This document shows positions 42,856 through 59,596 of a DNA stretch of 64,000 nucleotides, in pieces. Each line of letters starts with the position of its first letter. The first letter of the stretch is position 1. Position numbers and translations under genes: made by a program. The notes beneath the pieces were generated by a model. That model did no database searches, was not told where the DNA came from, and was given only the letters and a program-made list of their open reading frames with translations. Source of the stretch: Pseudomonas pharyngis (lineage in GTDB: Bacteria; Pseudomonadota; Gammaproteobacteria; Pseudomonadales; Pseudomonadaceae); the NCBI RefSeq assembly GCF_021602345.1, contig NZ_BQID01000010.1, positions 124,001 to 188,000 of the forward strand. The letters are read 5' to 3'.

Positions 42856-43901
42856 GGGCTGTCCGTCTGCCCCACCGGCACCAGATCAACGAGTTCGCGC
42901 ACCAATACGGTGGCGAAGCATCCGGCCGGGAGGACGAATTCCAGTTGCAGAATGTCAGGCTCGGGATAATGCCACGTCAACCCGCCAATGGGCAGCCGCA
43001 GGATGCGACGTTCGTGGCTCATACCGGCATTAATCAACCAATCGCGCAGATCCGCCTCGCGTGCGGCAATCCCCTGCTCCAGATCATGGACAACCCCGGC
43101 CGCCGGCGAGTCACCTTCGCCCCACTGCGGACCGGTCGGGTGCAGGTCGAGAATCGCCAGACGCGGATCACTGCACTCGGCTTCACCGGCCGGGAAAAAG
43201 CTGCGGCTATCGGTGAACGCCAGCAGATCGCCGACCTGGGCACGCTGCCAGGTGCCATCGGCGACCCGTGCTGCGAGCACCTGATTGAACAGAAAACTGC
43301 GCGCGGTCGACAGCAGGCGCGAGCGCACATTGCGCTGCTCCGGCAGTGCCTTGCGCGCGGCCCAAGAGCGGGCATCGACAACGTTGCCACCGTCATGGCC
43401 GAAACGCTGGGCGCCGAAGTAATTCGGGATGCCCTGTTTGGCAATCAGTTGCAGACGCTCGTCGATGGCGGCCTTGTCGCCATTGAACTGAGTCAGACGC
43501 AGCGTGAAACCGTTGGCCGAATGCGCACCGCGTTGCAGCTTGCGCTTGTGGCGAGTGGTCTTGAGGATTTTCAGCGTGTCGTTTTCCGCCGCCGACAGAT
43601 CCGGATCGGCCTTGCCCGGCAATTGCACGCTGAACCACTGCCGGGTCAGCGCCTGACGGTCTTTCAGACCGGCGTAACTCACCGTGCGTAGCGGCACGCC
43701 GGCGGCCTTGGCGATACGGCGTGCGGCCTCTTCCGTATTCAAGCCGCGCTTCTCGACCCAGATCCACAGGTGCTCGCCGTCACCGCTGAACGGAATGTCG
43801 AGGACTTCATCGACCTGGAAATCTTCGGCGATGGCTTTCAGGACCGCGGTGCCGAGGGCATCGCCATAGGCCCGCGGGCCGAGCAGTTGCAGTTCGTTCA
43901 T
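42843..43901 (-). CDS. truD: tRNA pseudouridine-13 synthase TruD
   Basis: A 352-residue TruD. The catalytic Asp is in [18 protein letters not shown]. Other family marks are the N-terminal [22 protein letters not shown] and the central [13 protein letters not shown]. It modifies U13 in tRNA-Glu. The ATG overlaps the ispF stop (ATGA). Confidence 0.97.
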
Positions 43902-44371
43902 GCGCGCAGCAACAAGGCAACGGAATGCACGGCGATGCCTTCTTCGCGACCGACGAAGCCGAGCTTCTCGGTGGTGGTGGCTTTCACGTTCACTTGATCC
44001 AGTTCTACTTGCAGATCCGCGGCAATCAGCGCGCGCATCGATTCGATATGAGGGGCCATTTTCGGCGCCTGGGCAACGATGGTGTTGTCGACGTTGCCGA
44101 CCTTCCAGCCTTTGGCGTGGATCAGACTGACCACGTGACGCAGCAGCACTCGGCTGTCGGCGCCCTTGAATTGCGGGTCGGTATCCGGGAAATGCTTGCC
44201 GATATCACCCAGCGCAGCCGCGCCGAGCAAGGCGTCGCTCAAGGCATGCAGCAGGACGTCACCGTCGGAGTGAGCGAGCAGCCCGAAGCCGTGTGCGATT
44301 CGCACGCCGCCCAGAGTAATGAAATCGCCTTCAGCGAAACGGTGCACATCATAGCCGTGGCCAATACGCAT
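43898..44371 (-). CDS. ispF: 2-C-methyl-D-erythritol 2,4-cyclodiphosphate synthase
   Basis: A 157-residue isoprenoid (MEP) pathway enzyme. Zinc ligands are in GHGYDVHRF and the later [19 protein letters not shown]; the C-terminal [21 protein letters not shown] is typical. Its MEP-pathway partner ispD is nearby at 47438, separated by the formaldehyde-detoxification genes. Confidence 0.98.
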   Translation of the reverse strand: MRIGHGYDVHRFAEGDFITLGGVRIAHGFGLLAHSDGDVLLHALSDALLGAAALGDIGKHFPDTDPQFKGADSRVLLRHVVSLIHAKGWKVGNVDNTIVAQAPKMAPHIESMRALIAADLQVELDQVNVKATTTEKLGFVGREEGIAVHSVALLLRA

Positions 44372-44400
44372 AAAAAAACGCCCCGAATTTTGTCAGGGCG
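44372..44400 (-). terminator. Terminator of the formaldehyde-detoxification operon
   Basis: Stem CGCCC-N11-GGGCG (on the minus strand) followed by seven T residues, between fghA and ispF. It separates the fghA transcript from ispF. Confidence 0.75.
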
Positions 44401-44414
44401 TGATTCTACCTGCA

Positions 44415-45260
44415 TTAACCCTTCAGGGCGCGTGCGTGATGCTGCAAGTGGTCGTCAATGAAGCTGGCGATGAAGAAATAGCTGTGGTCGTAGCCCGGTT
44501 GCAGACGCAACGTCAACGGATGACCCGCTTGTTTTGCCGCTTGTTGCAGGGCTTCGGGTTTTAGTTGGGTGGCGAGGAAGTCGTCGCGGTCACCCTGATC
44601 GACCAGCAGTGGCAGTTTCTCGTCCGCTTCGGCGATCAGTGCACAGGCATCCCACTCGCGCCACTTCGAACGGTCTTCGCCCAGATAGCGGGAGAACGCT
44701 TTCTGGCCCCACGGACAATCAATCGGATTATTGATCGGCGAGAACGCTGACACTGACTGATAACGCCCCGGATTGCGCAACGCACAGACCAGCGCACCGT
44801 GACCACCCATGGAATGGCCGCTGATGCTGCGTTTGTCCGACGCCGGGAAATGCGCTTCAACCAGTGACGGCAATTCCTGCACAACGTAGTCATGCATCCG
44901 ATAGTGCCGCGACCAGGGTTCCTGCGTGGCATTCAGATAAAACCCGGCACCGAGGCCGAAATCCCAGGCCCCGTCGGGATCACCCGGTACATCCGGGCCG
45001 CGCGGACTGGTGTCAGGTGCCACGATGATCAGCCCCAGTTCAGCCGCCATGCGCATGGCACCGGCCTTCTGCATGAAGTTCTCGTCCGTGCAGGTCAGGC
45101 CCGACAGCCAGTACAGCACCGGCAACTTGCCGCCCTGCTCTGCCTGCGGCGGCAGATACACGGCAAACACCATGTCGCAGCCCAGCACTTCGGAGCGATG
45201 GCGATAGCGCTTGTGCCAACCGCCGAAACTTTTCTGACAGGAGATGTTTTCCAGACTCAT
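44415..45260 (-). CDS. fghA: S-formylglutathione hydrolase
   Basis: A 281-residue esterase-D-type alpha/beta hydrolase that splits S-formylglutathione to formate and glutathione. The nucleophile elbow is GHSMGGHGA; the conserved [13 protein letters not shown] and [20 protein letters not shown] regions are present. It lies directly downstream of the class III alcohol dehydrogenase that makes its substrate. Confidence 0.96.
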   Translation of the reverse strand: MSLENISCQKSFGGWHKRYRHRSEVLGCDMVFAVYLPPQAEQGGKLPVLYWLSGLTCTDENFMQKAGAMRMAAELGLIIVAPDTSPRGPDVPGDPDGAWDFGLGAGFYLNATQEPWSRHYRMHDYVVQELPSLVEAHFPASDKRSISGHSMGGHGALVCALRNPGRYQSVSAFSPINNPIDCPWGQKAFSRYLGEDRSKWREWDACALIAEADEKLPLLVDQGDRDDFLATQLKPEALQQAAKQAGHPLTLRLQPGYDHSYFFIASFIDDHLQHHARALKG

Positions 45261-45315
45261 GTAAGACTCCTACGCAGCCACGGCTGCACATCGGCAGCCG
45301 TCGTATCGCGATTGA

Positions 45316-47437
<2,122 letters not shown>

Positions 47438-47441
<4 letters not shown>

Positions 47442-48145
47442 CGACGGTTGGTCCAGCGCTGGCGCAGCCATTCCAGATCTTCAGGCCGAGTGACCTTGAG
47501 ATTGTCCGCACGACCTTCGATCAGACGCGGCGCCATGCCGGCCCACTCCATTGCCGAGGCTTCATCGGTGATCACAGCATCAGCCACCAGACTGTCGGCC
47601 AGTGCACGGTGCAAGGCACCGAGGCGGAACATCTGCGGCGTGTAGGCCTGCCAGATCACGCTGCGATCCACGGTTTCCACCACACGACCGTGCTTGTCGA
47701 CCCGTTTCAGGGTGTCGCGCGCCGGCACGGCCAGCAAGCCGCCGACCGGATCGTTCGCCAGTTCAGTAAGCAATTTGTCGAGATCGTCACGGCTCAGGTT
47801 CGGTCGTGCCGCATCGTGCACCAGCACCCAGTCCTCGTCGTCGGCACCTTGCGCATGCAGATGCAGCAAGGCGTTGAGCACCGAGCCGGAACGCTCGGCA
47901 CCACCGTCAACCCGTTGAATGCGCGGATCGCTGGCGCTGGCCAGATTCGGCCAATAAGGATCATCAACGGCAAGACTGACCACCAGGCCCTTGAGGCTCG
48001 GGTGATCGAGGAAACAGCCGAGGCTGTGTTCGAGAATTGTGCGCCCGCCCAGTTGCAGGTATTGCTTGGGACGGTCCGCAGCCATTCGGGCACCGACGCC
48101 CGCGGCAGGAATCACGGCCCAGAAGGCCGGCAGGGAGTCGATCAT
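47438..48145 (-). CDS. ispD: 2-C-methyl-D-erythritol 4-phosphate cytidylyltransferase
   Basis: A 235-residue MEP-pathway enzyme. The nucleotide-binding PAAGVGARMAADRPKQYL and later VLVHDAARPNLS and AVITDEASAMEWAG motifs are present. The start overlaps the ftsB stop by 4 bp. Its last 4 bp overlap the end of the convergent LysR gene. Confidence 0.97.
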
Positions 48146-48420
48146 TGGGCCAACTGGTAAAGGGTTTCGCCGTCCTTGACCATGCCCAGTTCGTGACGAG
48201 CCCGCTCTTCAACGGTCTCCATGCCCTTCTTCAACTCGCTGACTTCAGCGTCCATCACCCGGTTGCGCTCCAACAAGGCTTCGTTCTCGGCGTGTTGATC
48301 AGCAATCTGCTGATTCAGTTCGGCGACTTGCGCCAGACTGCCATTGCCCACCCACAGGCGGTACTGCAGACCGGCCAGCAGCAAGAGCAAAACGAGAAAC
48401 AACCAGTAAGGACTGCGCAT
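48142..48420 (-). CDS. ftsB: Cell division protein FtsB
   Basis: A 92-residue bitopic protein: membrane segment at residues 4-20 (PYWLFLVLLLLLAGLQYRLW) and a periplasmic coiled coil (LNQQIADQHAENEALLERNRVMDAEVSELKK). FtsB joins FtsL and FtsQ at the division site. The eno-ftsB-ispD order is typical of gamma-proteobacteria. Confidence 0.96.
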   Translation of the reverse strand: MRSPYWLFLVLLLLLAGLQYRLWVGNGSLAQVAELNQQIADQHAENEALLERNRVMDAEVSELKKGMETVEERARHELGMVKDGETLYQLAQ

Positions 48421-48591
48421 CGAATATCAGGTATCCAGTGAAAAAAGACAGCCACGCCAAAACTTTGAAGCATCTGATAGCACGAAGCCTGGAATATCCA
48501 GGCTTGTGCATATAAGGCATCAGATTAGTGGCAAATCCATCGCTGTCACGACTTTTCCGACACAATCCGGTGTCTTTCTATCATTTACTGC

Positions 48592-50019
<1,428 letters not shown>

Positions 50020-50037
50020 TTACCGGAGAATTGAGGT

Positions 50038-52541
<2,504 letters not shown>

Positions 52542-52794
52542 TTAAAGCGGTCCGAGCCGCCGGGGAAAGCGAAGGAAGGCCGAAGCCCCCGATCACCTGC
52601 ATTAATCACAGTGCACCTTTCAAAAAAACCGCCGCGTTGGGACAGACCGGAAGTGAAAACACCGGTACGTTGCTCGCTACACATTTTTTGGAATCGCCCA
52701 GCAAAGACTGCTTGGTAATCGGCAACTCCTGCAATTCAGGCGAATCCACAGAAGTTGTATCAAGAAGGGAGCGTAGTCTACCGGAATGCCCCCT

Positions 52795-54123
52795 TCATCT
52801 CAAACCTTGATCTTCGTCCGAAGGCTGCCAATGCAATCGCCAGCCTTCCAGCACATGGCCGTCGAGCCCCGGCAGGTTCGCCACGGCGAGCAATTCTTCA
52901 CCGCGAAACAGCAGCGGCAATCTGCCACGCACGAAGCCCGGCACCGCGCGCTCATTAAGCAGGCGCTTGAGATCACGATGACCGCGATCCGCCAGATGCA
53001 TCACCTCGCCGCCCTGCCGATAGCGGACTTGCAGCGGCCCGGCGGGAGTCTGACCGCTGAACATGACACGTCCGTTATCGGGCAAGCGTAGCGCCAGCGA
53101 CGGCTCGTGCCAGTCGCCGCTGACCACCGGTGTACGCAACCATTGTCCGCTGAGCCACCACAGGCGACCGGCGCTTCGGTGCAGCTCGCCATCCGCCAGA
53201 CGCCAGATCGGCGAGGCATCCTTGCCGGCGTCACGCACATCGACCCAACCCGACCAATGGTCGGTATCCGGCAGTCGGGTCAAAGGTCCAAGCCAGTGGC
53301 TGAGTGCATTTCGCTGACGGGCATCGGACAATTTCGCGATGGCCGCAAACTCCAGCGATGGCAATCCCGACCACTCGAACTCAGCGGGCAATTTCGCAGT
53401 AGCCAGATCGATTTGCGCCAGCTCATCGAGCAAACCTTGCGCCTCACGCAGATGCGCCGCGCTGCGGGCCATGCTGGCGTGCGCCTGAGGCCAGCGACCG
53501 CTCAGCAACGGCAGAACCTGATGCCGTATGTAGTTGCGCGAAAACTGTCGATCCTGATTCGAAGGGTCCTCGACCCAGCGCAAGCCGTGGTCCTGCGCAT
53601 AGGCTTCCAGCTCGGCACGTGTGACGTCGAGCAACGGCCGCACCAGACTGCCCTGCCCCAGCGCTCGCGTGGCCGGCATTCCGGACAACCCACGCACGCC
53701 GGCGCCACGCAGCAGACGAAACAACAGCGTTTCAGCCTGATCGTCGCGATGCTGCCCGGTCAGCAGCACATCATTGGCCTGAGTCGCCGCACTGAACGCC
53801 GCATAGCGAGCATCCCGTGCCGCGCGCTCTACACTCGCCCCCGGCTGCACCTGCACACGCTGCACTTGCAACGGCACCGACAGTTCGTCGCAGACATCCT
53901 GACAATGCGCCGGCCACGCATCGGCCGCAGCCTGAAGGCCGTGATGAACATGAATGGCGCTTAGCGCCGGAAGGGATTCGGTTTTGGCGAGATTGGCCAG
54001 GAGGTGCACCAGAACGGTGGAGTCGAGGCCGCCGGAGAAGGCGATGCGCCAATGGGAAGCACCGAGCCAGGGCTTGAGATTGCGCAGAAGCCTGGAAGGC
54101 AAATCAATCGAGGGCTGACCCAT
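52795..54123 (-). CDS. tilS: tRNA(Ile)-lysidine synthase TilS
   Basis: A 442-residue TilS that converts C34 of the CAU-anticodon isoleucine tRNA to lysidine. The PP-loop motif AFSGGLDSTVLVHLLA is near residue 29, with later HVHHGLQAAADAW and GQHRDDQAETLLFRLLRGAG. The C-terminal substrate-binding part (RGHRDLKRLLNERAVPGFVRGRLPLLF) is intact. A 270-bp gap to pyrG on the left holds nothing I can identify beyond its likely promoter. Confidence 0.97.
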   Translation of the reverse strand: MGQPSIDLPSRLLRNLKPWLGASHWRIAFSGGLDSTVLVHLLANLAKTESLPALSAIHVHHGLQAAADAWPAHCQDVCDELSVPLQVQRVQVQPGASVERAARDARYAAFSAATQANDVLLTGQHRDDQAETLLFRLLRGAGVRGLSGMPATRALGQGSLVRPLLDVTRAELEAYAQDHGLRWVEDPSNQDRQFSRNYIRHQVLPLLSGRWPQAHASMARSAAHLREAQGLLDELAQIDLATAKLPAEFEWSGLPSLEFAAIAKLSDARQRNALSHWLGPLTRLPDTDHWSGWVDVRDAGKDASPIWRLADGELHRSAGRLWWLSGQWLRTPVVSGDWHEPSLALRLPDNGRVMFSGQTPAGPLQVRYRQGGEVMHLADRGHRDLKRLLNERAVPGFVRGRLPLLFRGEELLAVANLPGLDGHVLEGWRLHWQPSDEDQGLR

Positions 54124-54147
54124 TTTTCTACCTTTTCACAAACCAAA

Positions 54148-54237
54148 TGTGGGAGCGGGCTTGCTCGCGAAAGCGGTGAAACAGCCAACACAATTGTTGA
54201 ATGTTACATCGCATTCGCGGGCAAGCCCGCTCCCACA
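54148..54237. repeat. REPIN: inverted pair of REP palindromes
   Basis: TGTGGGAGCGGGCTTGCTCG and its inverted copy lie about 45 bp apart between tilS and accA. The core matches the pair at 12905-12996 inside the tailocin block. Confidence 0.9.
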
Positions 54238-54269
54238 GTGTTTTGCATCGTTGGCCAAAACGGCTCGAC

Positions 54270-55217
54270 TTAGAGACCGTAGCTCATCAGACGATCATAA
54301 CGACGCTTGAGCAGCGCTTCGTTGTCGAACTTCTTCAGCATCGCCAGTTGCGAGCTCAGCTCGGCGCGGATCGATGCTGCGGCAGCGGCCGGATCACGGT
54401 GGGCGCCACCCAGAGGCTCGCTGATCACCTTGTCGACGATGCCCAGACCTTTCAGACGCTCGGCGGTGATGCCCATCGCTTCAGCAGCATCCGGCGCCTT
54501 CTCTGCGGTTTTCCACAGAATCGAAGCACAGCCTTCCGGCGAGATCACCGCGTAAGTCGAGTACTGCAGCATGTTCAGCTGGTCGCACACGCCGATCGCC
54601 AGTGCACCGCCGGAACCACCTTCACCAATCACGGTGGCGATGATCGGGGTTTTCAGGCGGGCCATGACGCGCAGGTTCCAGGCGATCGCTTCGCTCTGGT
54701 TGCGCTCTTCAGCATCGATGCCAGGGTAGGCGCCCGGGGTGTCGATGAAGGTCAGGATCGGCATCTTGAAACGCTCGGCCATTTCCATCAGGCGGCAGGC
54801 CTTGCGGTAGCCTTCCGGACGCGGCATGCCGAAGTTGCGGCGTACCTTTTCACGCACTTCACGGCCCTTCTGGTGACCGATCACCATCACTGGCTGGTCT
54901 TCCAGGCGTGCCACGCCGCCCACAATGGCCGCGTCGTCGGAGAAGTGACGATCACCGTGCAGTTCGTCGAACTCGGTGAAGATGTGCTCGATGTAGTCCA
55001 GGGTGTAAGGACGTTTCGGGTGACGCGCCAGACGTGCGATCTGCCAGCTGGTCAGCTTGCCGAAGATGTCTTCGGTGAGCGTCTTGCTCTTGTCCTGCAG
55101 GCGGGAGATCTCATCGCCGATATTCAGCGAATTGTCATTACCGACCAAGCGCAACTCTTCGATCTTGGCTTGCAGGTCGGCGATCGGCTGTTCGAAATCT
55201 AGAAAATTCGGGTTCAT
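54270..55217 (-). CDS. accA: Acetyl-CoA carboxylase carboxyltransferase subunit alpha
   Basis: A 315-residue AccA, first step of fatty acid synthesis (with AccD transfers carboxyl from biotin to acetyl-CoA). It starts [22 protein letters not shown] at 55217, and shows [39 protein letters not shown] and [13 protein letters not shown]. The frame upstream to 55244 has no homologous sequence. Confidence 0.98.
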   Translation of the reverse strand: MNPNFLDFEQPIADLQAKIEELRLVGNDNSLNIGDEISRLQDKSKTLTEDIFGKLTSWQIARLARHPKRPYTLDYIEHIFTEFDELHGDRHFSDDAAIVGGVARLEDQPVMVIGHQKGREVREKVRRNFGMPRPEGYRKACRLMEMAERFKMPILTFIDTPGAYPGIDAEERNQSEAIAWNLRVMARLKTPIIATVIGEGGSGGALAIGVCDQLNMLQYSTYAVISPEGCASILWKTAEKAPDAAEAMGITAERLKGLGIVDKVISEPLGGAHRDPAAAAASIRAELSSQLAMLKKFDNEALLKRRYDRLMSYGL

Positions 55218-55356
55218 AGGCGTCCGTCTTGGGTCGTGTCCCAAATGAGCTTGGGCCGGCCGGTTGTCTATTCGCGCCCTACCTTAAGGGAGAGGCGCGC
55301 TGAGGTCGAGATTAAAAATTCAGGTTGTGGGCAGGCGCTTTGATGGCACCTGCCGG

Positions 55357-58300
55357 TCAACGGTATTGGAGGAAGACGTTGTCTCGCCCGAACTGGTCAC
55401 GCAGGGCTTGAATCAAGGCATCCGCCGGGTCAATCCGCCAGGTCTCGCCAAACTGCAGCAAGGTCTTCGCATCGGGACTGGTGTATTCCATGGTGATCGG
55501 GCACGCACCGCGATGACGCTTGAGCAAATCACCCAACCAGCGTAGCTGATCGCCTTTCAGATCCTGTGTCTGCAACTTCAGGCGCAGGCTCTCGGCAAGA
55601 TTGGTGCGTGCATCTTCCATGCTCATCACCCGCTTGACCCGCAGGCGCAGGCCGCCGGAGAAATCGTCGTTGCTGACCTCGCCTTCGACCACCACCATTG
55701 CGTCGGTCTGCAGCAGCGATTGCGCGGAGTGGAACGCATCGGCGAACAGCGATGCCTCGATCCGCCCGGAGCGGTCGTCGAGGGTGATGAAGCCCATCTT
55801 GTCGCCCTTTTTGTTCTTCATCACCCGCAGGGCGATGATCATCCCCGCCACGGTCTGGGTGTCCCGGGCCGGTTTCAGGTCGATGATGCGCTGGCGGGCG
55901 AAACGGCGGATTTCGCCTTCGTATTCGTCGATCGGGTGGCCGGTCAGGTACAGGCCCAAGGTGTCTTTTTCACCTTTGAGCCGTTCCTTGAGGGTCAGCT
56001 CTTTCGCCTTGCGGTGGACCGCGTAAACGTCCGCGTCTTCCTCGACGAACAACCCGCCGAACAGGTCGGCGTGACCACTGTCGCGGGTGCGCGCGGTCTG
56101 CTCGGCCGACTTGATCGCCTCTTCCATCGCCGCCAGCAGCACGGCGCGGTTGCGGTCGATATTGGCCTGGTAAGCCTTTTGCTCGTCATGGAAGTACGGG
56201 CCGAGGCGATCCAGCGCGCCGCTGCGGATCAGACCGTCCAGCGTGCGTTTGTTGATGCGTTTGAGGTCGACCCGGGCGCAGAAGTCGAACAGATCCTTGA
56301 ACGGACCGGCCTGACGGGCCTCGGTGATCGCTTCCACCGGGCCTTCACCGACACCTTTGATCGCGCCCAGGCCATACACGATGCGGCCTTCGTCGTTCAC
56401 CGTGAACTTGAACTCCGAGGTGTTCACGTCCGGCGCGTCGAGGCGCAGCTTCATCGTGCGCACTTCTTCGATCAAGGTCACAACCTTGTCGGTGTTGTGC
56501 ATATCCGCCGACAGTACCGCGGCCATGAACGGCGCCGGGTAGTGGGCTTTCAGCCAGGCGGTCTGGTACGAGACCAGGCCGTAGGCGGCGGAGTGGGATT
56601 TGTTGAAGCCGTAACCGGCGAATTTTTCCACCAGATCGAAAATGTTACCGGCCAGATCCGCGTCGATATTGTTCGACGCACAACCCTCAATGAAACCGCC
56701 GCGCTGCTTGGCCATTTCCTCGGGTTTCTTCTTGCCCATCGCCCGACGCAGCATGTCCGCACCACCGAGGGTGTAACCGGCCATGACTTGGGCGATCTGC
56801 ATCACCTGTTCCTGATACAGGATGATGCCGTACGTCGGCGCCAGTACCGGTTGCAAACCTTCGTACTGGTAATCCGGGTGCGGATACGCAAGTTCAGCGC
56901 GACCGTGTTTACGGTTGATGAAGTCATCCACCATGCCCGACTGCAGCGGGCCCGGACGGAACAGGGCCACCAGTGCGATCAGGTCTTCGAGGCAGTCGGG
57001 CTTGAGTTTTTTGATCAGCTCTTTCATGCCGCGGGATTCGAGCTGGAACACCGCGGTGGTTTCAGCTTTTTGCAGCAGCTGATAAGTCGGCTTGTCATCC
57101 AGCGGGATGAACGCGATGTCCAGCGGCGGTTCGTTGACCTTGGCGCGGTCGCGGTTGATGGTCTTCAGCGCCCAGTCGATGATCGTCAGGGTCCGCAGGC
57201 CGAGGAAGTCGAACTTCACCAGACCGGCCGCCTCGACGTCGTCCTTGTCGAACTGGGTCACCAGACCGTCGCCGGCCTCGTCGCAATAGATCGGCGAGAA
57301 GTCGGTCAGCTTGGTCGGCGCGATTACCACACCACCGGCGTGTTTACCGACGTTCCGCACCACGCCTTCGAGCTTGCGCGCCATCTCCCAGATTTCCGCC
57401 GCTTCTTCATCGACCTTGATGAAGTCGCGCAGGATTTCTTCCTGCTCGTAGGCTTTTTCCAGGGTCATGCCGACTTCGAACGGAATCATCTTCGACAGGC
57501 GATCCGCCAGGCCGAACGACTTGCCCTGGGCCCGCGCCACGTCGCGGACCACAGCCTTCGCCGCCATGGAACCGAAGGTGATGATCTGGCTCACCGCGTT
57601 GCGGCCGTACTTTTCGGCCACGTAGTCGATCACCCGGTCGCGACCATCCATGCAGAAGTCGACGTCGAAGTCGGGCATCGATACCCGTTCCGGGTTGAGG
57701 AAACGTTCGAACAGCAGGTCATATTCCAGCGGGTCGAGGTCGGTGATCTTCTGCACATAGGCCACCAGCGATCCGGCACCCGACCCCCGGCCCGGGCCCA
57801 CCGGCACACCGTTGTTCTTGGCCCACTGGATAAAGTCCATCACGATCAGGAAGTAACCGGGGAACCCCATCTGGATGATGATATCCAGTTCGAAATTCAG
57901 CCGGTCAACGTAGACCTGACGCTTGGCCTCGTAGTCCTCGGTGGTGTCCTTGGGCAGCAGCACGCTGAGGCGCTCCTCCAGGCCATCGAAAGAGACCTTG
58001 CGGAAATACTCGTCGATGGTCATGCCATCGGGAATCGGGTAATCCGGCAGGAAGTGCTTGCCCAGCTTCACATCAATGTTGCAACGCTTGGCGATCTCGA
58101 CGGTGTTCTCGATCGCATCCGGCAGGTCGCTGAACAGCTCGGCCATTTCCTCGGCGCTTTTCAGATACTGCTGGTCGCTGTAGTTCTTCGAACGCCGCGG
58201 ATCGTCGAGGGCCCGGCCCTCACCGATGCAGACGCGGGTTTCGTGAGCGGCGAAGTCTTCCTGCTTGATGAAGCGCACGTCGTTGGTGGCTACCAGCGGC

Positions 58301-58878
58301 GCACCAAGCTTGTCGGCCAGGGCCACGGCACCGTGCAACTGTTCTTCGTCGTTCGGACGATTGGTACGCTGAATTTCCAGATAGAAGCGATCCGGGAACA
58401 CCGCCATCCATTCGCGGGCAAGCGCCTCGGCTTCGGCGGGGTTGCCGCCGATCATGGCCATGCCGATCTCGCCTTCCTTCGCGGCGGACAGCATGATCAG
58501 GCCTTCGTTGGCCTCGGCGACCCACTCGCGCTCGATGATGACCATGCCGTTGCGCTGACCGTCGATGAAACCACGGGAAATCAATTCGGTCAGGTTGCGA
58601 TAGCCCTGGGCATTCATGACCAGCAGGCTGATGCGGCTCAGCGGACCATCCGGGTCCTTGTTCGACAGCCACAGGTCGGCGCCGCAGATCGGCTTGATCC
58701 CGGCACCCATGGTGTTTTTATAGAATTTGACCAGCGAACACATGTTGTTCTGGTCGGTCACCGCAACGGCCGGCATGCCCATGCCGGTCAGGGCCTTGAC
58801 CAGCGGCTTGATCCGCACGAGCCCATCGACCAGGGAGTATTCAGTGTGCAGGCGTAGATGAACGAATGAAGCCGGCAT
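55357..58878 (-). CDS. dnaE: DNA polymerase III subunit alpha
   Basis: The 1173-residue replicative polymerase. The N-terminal PHP domain starts SFVHLRLHTEYSLVDGLVRI. The catalytic core has PVGPGRGSGAGSLVAY and the aspartates of PDFDVDFCMDGRDRVIDYV, plus AGGVVIAPTKLTDFSPIY and FNKSHSAAYGLVSYQTAWLKAHYP. An OB-fold and the tau-binding C terminus follow. The plus strand holds a long open frame opposite it, which is a codon-bias shadow. Confidence 0.98.
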   Translation of the reverse strand: MPASFVHLRLHTEYSLVDGLVRIKPLVKALTGMGMPAVAVTDQNNMCSLVKFYKNTMGAGIKPICGADLWLSNKDPDGPLSRISLLVMNAQGYRNLTELISRGFIDGQRNGMVIIEREWVAEANEGLIMLSAAKEGEIGMAMIGGNPAEAEALAREWMAVFPDRFYLEIQRTNRPNDEEQLHGAVALADKLGAPLVATNDVRFIKQEDFAAHETRVCIGEGRALDDPRRSKNYSDQQYLKSAEEMAELFSDLPDAIENTVEIAKRCNIDVKLGKHFLPDYPIPDGMTIDEYFRKVSFDGLEERLSVLLPKDTTEDYEAKRQVYVDRLNFELDIIIQMGFPGYFLIVMDFIQWAKNNGVPVGPGRGSGAGSLVAYVQKITDLDPLEYDLLFERFLNPERVSMPDFDVDFCMDGRDRVIDYVAEKYGRNAVSQIITFGSMAAKAVVRDVARAQGKSFGLADRLSKMIPFEVGMTLEKAYEQEEILRDFIKVDEEAAEIWEMARKLEGVVRNVGKHAGGVVIAPTKLTDFSPIYCDEAGDGLVTQFDKDDVEAAGLVKFDFLGLRTLTIIDWALKTINRDRAKVNEPPLDIAFIPLDDKPTYQLLQKAETTAVFQLESRGMKELIKKLKPDCLEDLIALVALFRPGPLQSGMVDDFINRKHGRAELAYPHPDYQYEGLQPVLAPTYGIILYQEQVMQIAQVMAGYTLGGADMLRRAMGKKKPEEMAKQRGGFIEGCASNNIDADLAGNIFDLVEKFAGYGFNKSHSAAYGLVSYQTAWLKAHYPAPFMAAVLSADMHNTDKVVTLIEEVRTMKLRLDAPDVNTSEFKFTVNDEGRIVYGLGAIKGVGEGPVEAITEARQAGPFKDLFDFCARVDLKRINKRTLDGLIRSGALDRLGPYFHDEQKAYQANIDRNRAVLLAAMEEAIKSAEQTARTRDSGHADLFGGLFVEEDADVYAVHRKAKELTLKERLKGEKDTLGLYLTGHPIDEYEGEIRRFARQRIIDLKPARDTQTVAGMIIALRVMKNKKGDKMGFITLDDRSGRIEASLFADAFHSAQSLLQTDAMVVVEGEVSNDDFSGGLRLRVKRVMSMEDARTNLAESLRLKLQTQDLKGDQLRWLGDLLKRHRGACPITMEYTSPDAKTLLQFGETWRIDPADALIQALRDQFGRDNVFLQYR

Positions 58879-58954
58879 AGTGATCCTGTCCAGTTACATA
58901 GAGACAACAAGGCCCGGATTGTACCGGGCCCCGAAAAAAACATCAGCCTTGCCG

Positions 58955-59596
58955 CTAAACCTGCGTCAGGCCTTGCAGCGCTTCGTAAGCCTGACGCACC
59001 GGGGCAAACGAACGCCGGTGAATCGGCGTCGGCCCGAGGCGTGACAGCGCTTCCAGATGAACGGGGGTCGGATAGCCTTTATGGCCGCCGATGCCGTAAC
59101 CCGGGTAGATCAATTCAAACGCCGCCATCTCGCGGTCGCGGCTGACCTTGGCCAGAATCGATGCCGCTGCAATCGCCGGCACCTTGCCGTCGCCCTGCAC
59201 CACCGCTTCGGAACGCATCGGCAGTTTCGGGCAGCGGTTGCCGTCGATCATCGCCAGTTTCGGCTGGATGTGCAGGCCAGCGACTGCGCGTTGCATCGCC
59301 AGCATGGTGGCGTGAAGGATGTTCAGCTCGTCGATTTCTTCGACCTCGGCGCGGGCGATGCACCAGCTGAGCGCCTTCTCGCAGATTTCGTCGTAGAGCT
59401 TTTCGCGCTTGGCTTCGGTGAGTTTCTTCGAGTCGTTGAGACCGAGAATCGGCCGGTTCGGATCGAGGATCACCGCTGCGGTGACGACCGCGCCGCACAA
59501 CGGGCCGCGACCGACTTCATCCACGCCGGCCACCAGTTCTTCGACTTCGGCGACCAGGGTGAAATCCAGGCCCATCTGCATGCTTGTCTTGCTCAT
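58955..59596 (-). CDS. rnhB: Ribonuclease HII
   Basis: A 213-residue RNase HII that removes ribonucleotides from DNA. Active-site residues lie in [36 protein letters not shown] and [11 protein letters not shown] start at 59596, where ATGA overlaps the lpxB stop; the inner start MQMGLDF (five codons on) is an alternative. Confidence 0.97.
   Translation of the reverse strand: MSKTSMQMGLDFTLVAEVEELVAGVDEVGRGPLCGAVVTAAVILDPNRPILGLNDSKKLTEAKREKLYDEICEKALSWCIARAEVEEIDELNILHATMLAMQRAVAGLHIQPKLAMIDGNRCPKLPMRSEAVVQGDGKVPAIAAASILAKVSRDREMAAFELIYPGYGIGGHKGYPTPVHLEALSRLGPTPIHRRSFAPVRQAYEALQGLTQV

Noticed and set aside
55720-58857. A 1045-codon open frame on the plus strand opposite dnaE
   Set aside because: Perfectly antisense to a complete dnaE with all motifs; His/Arg/Gly-rich translation typical of the mirror of GC-rich codons; no start context or family.
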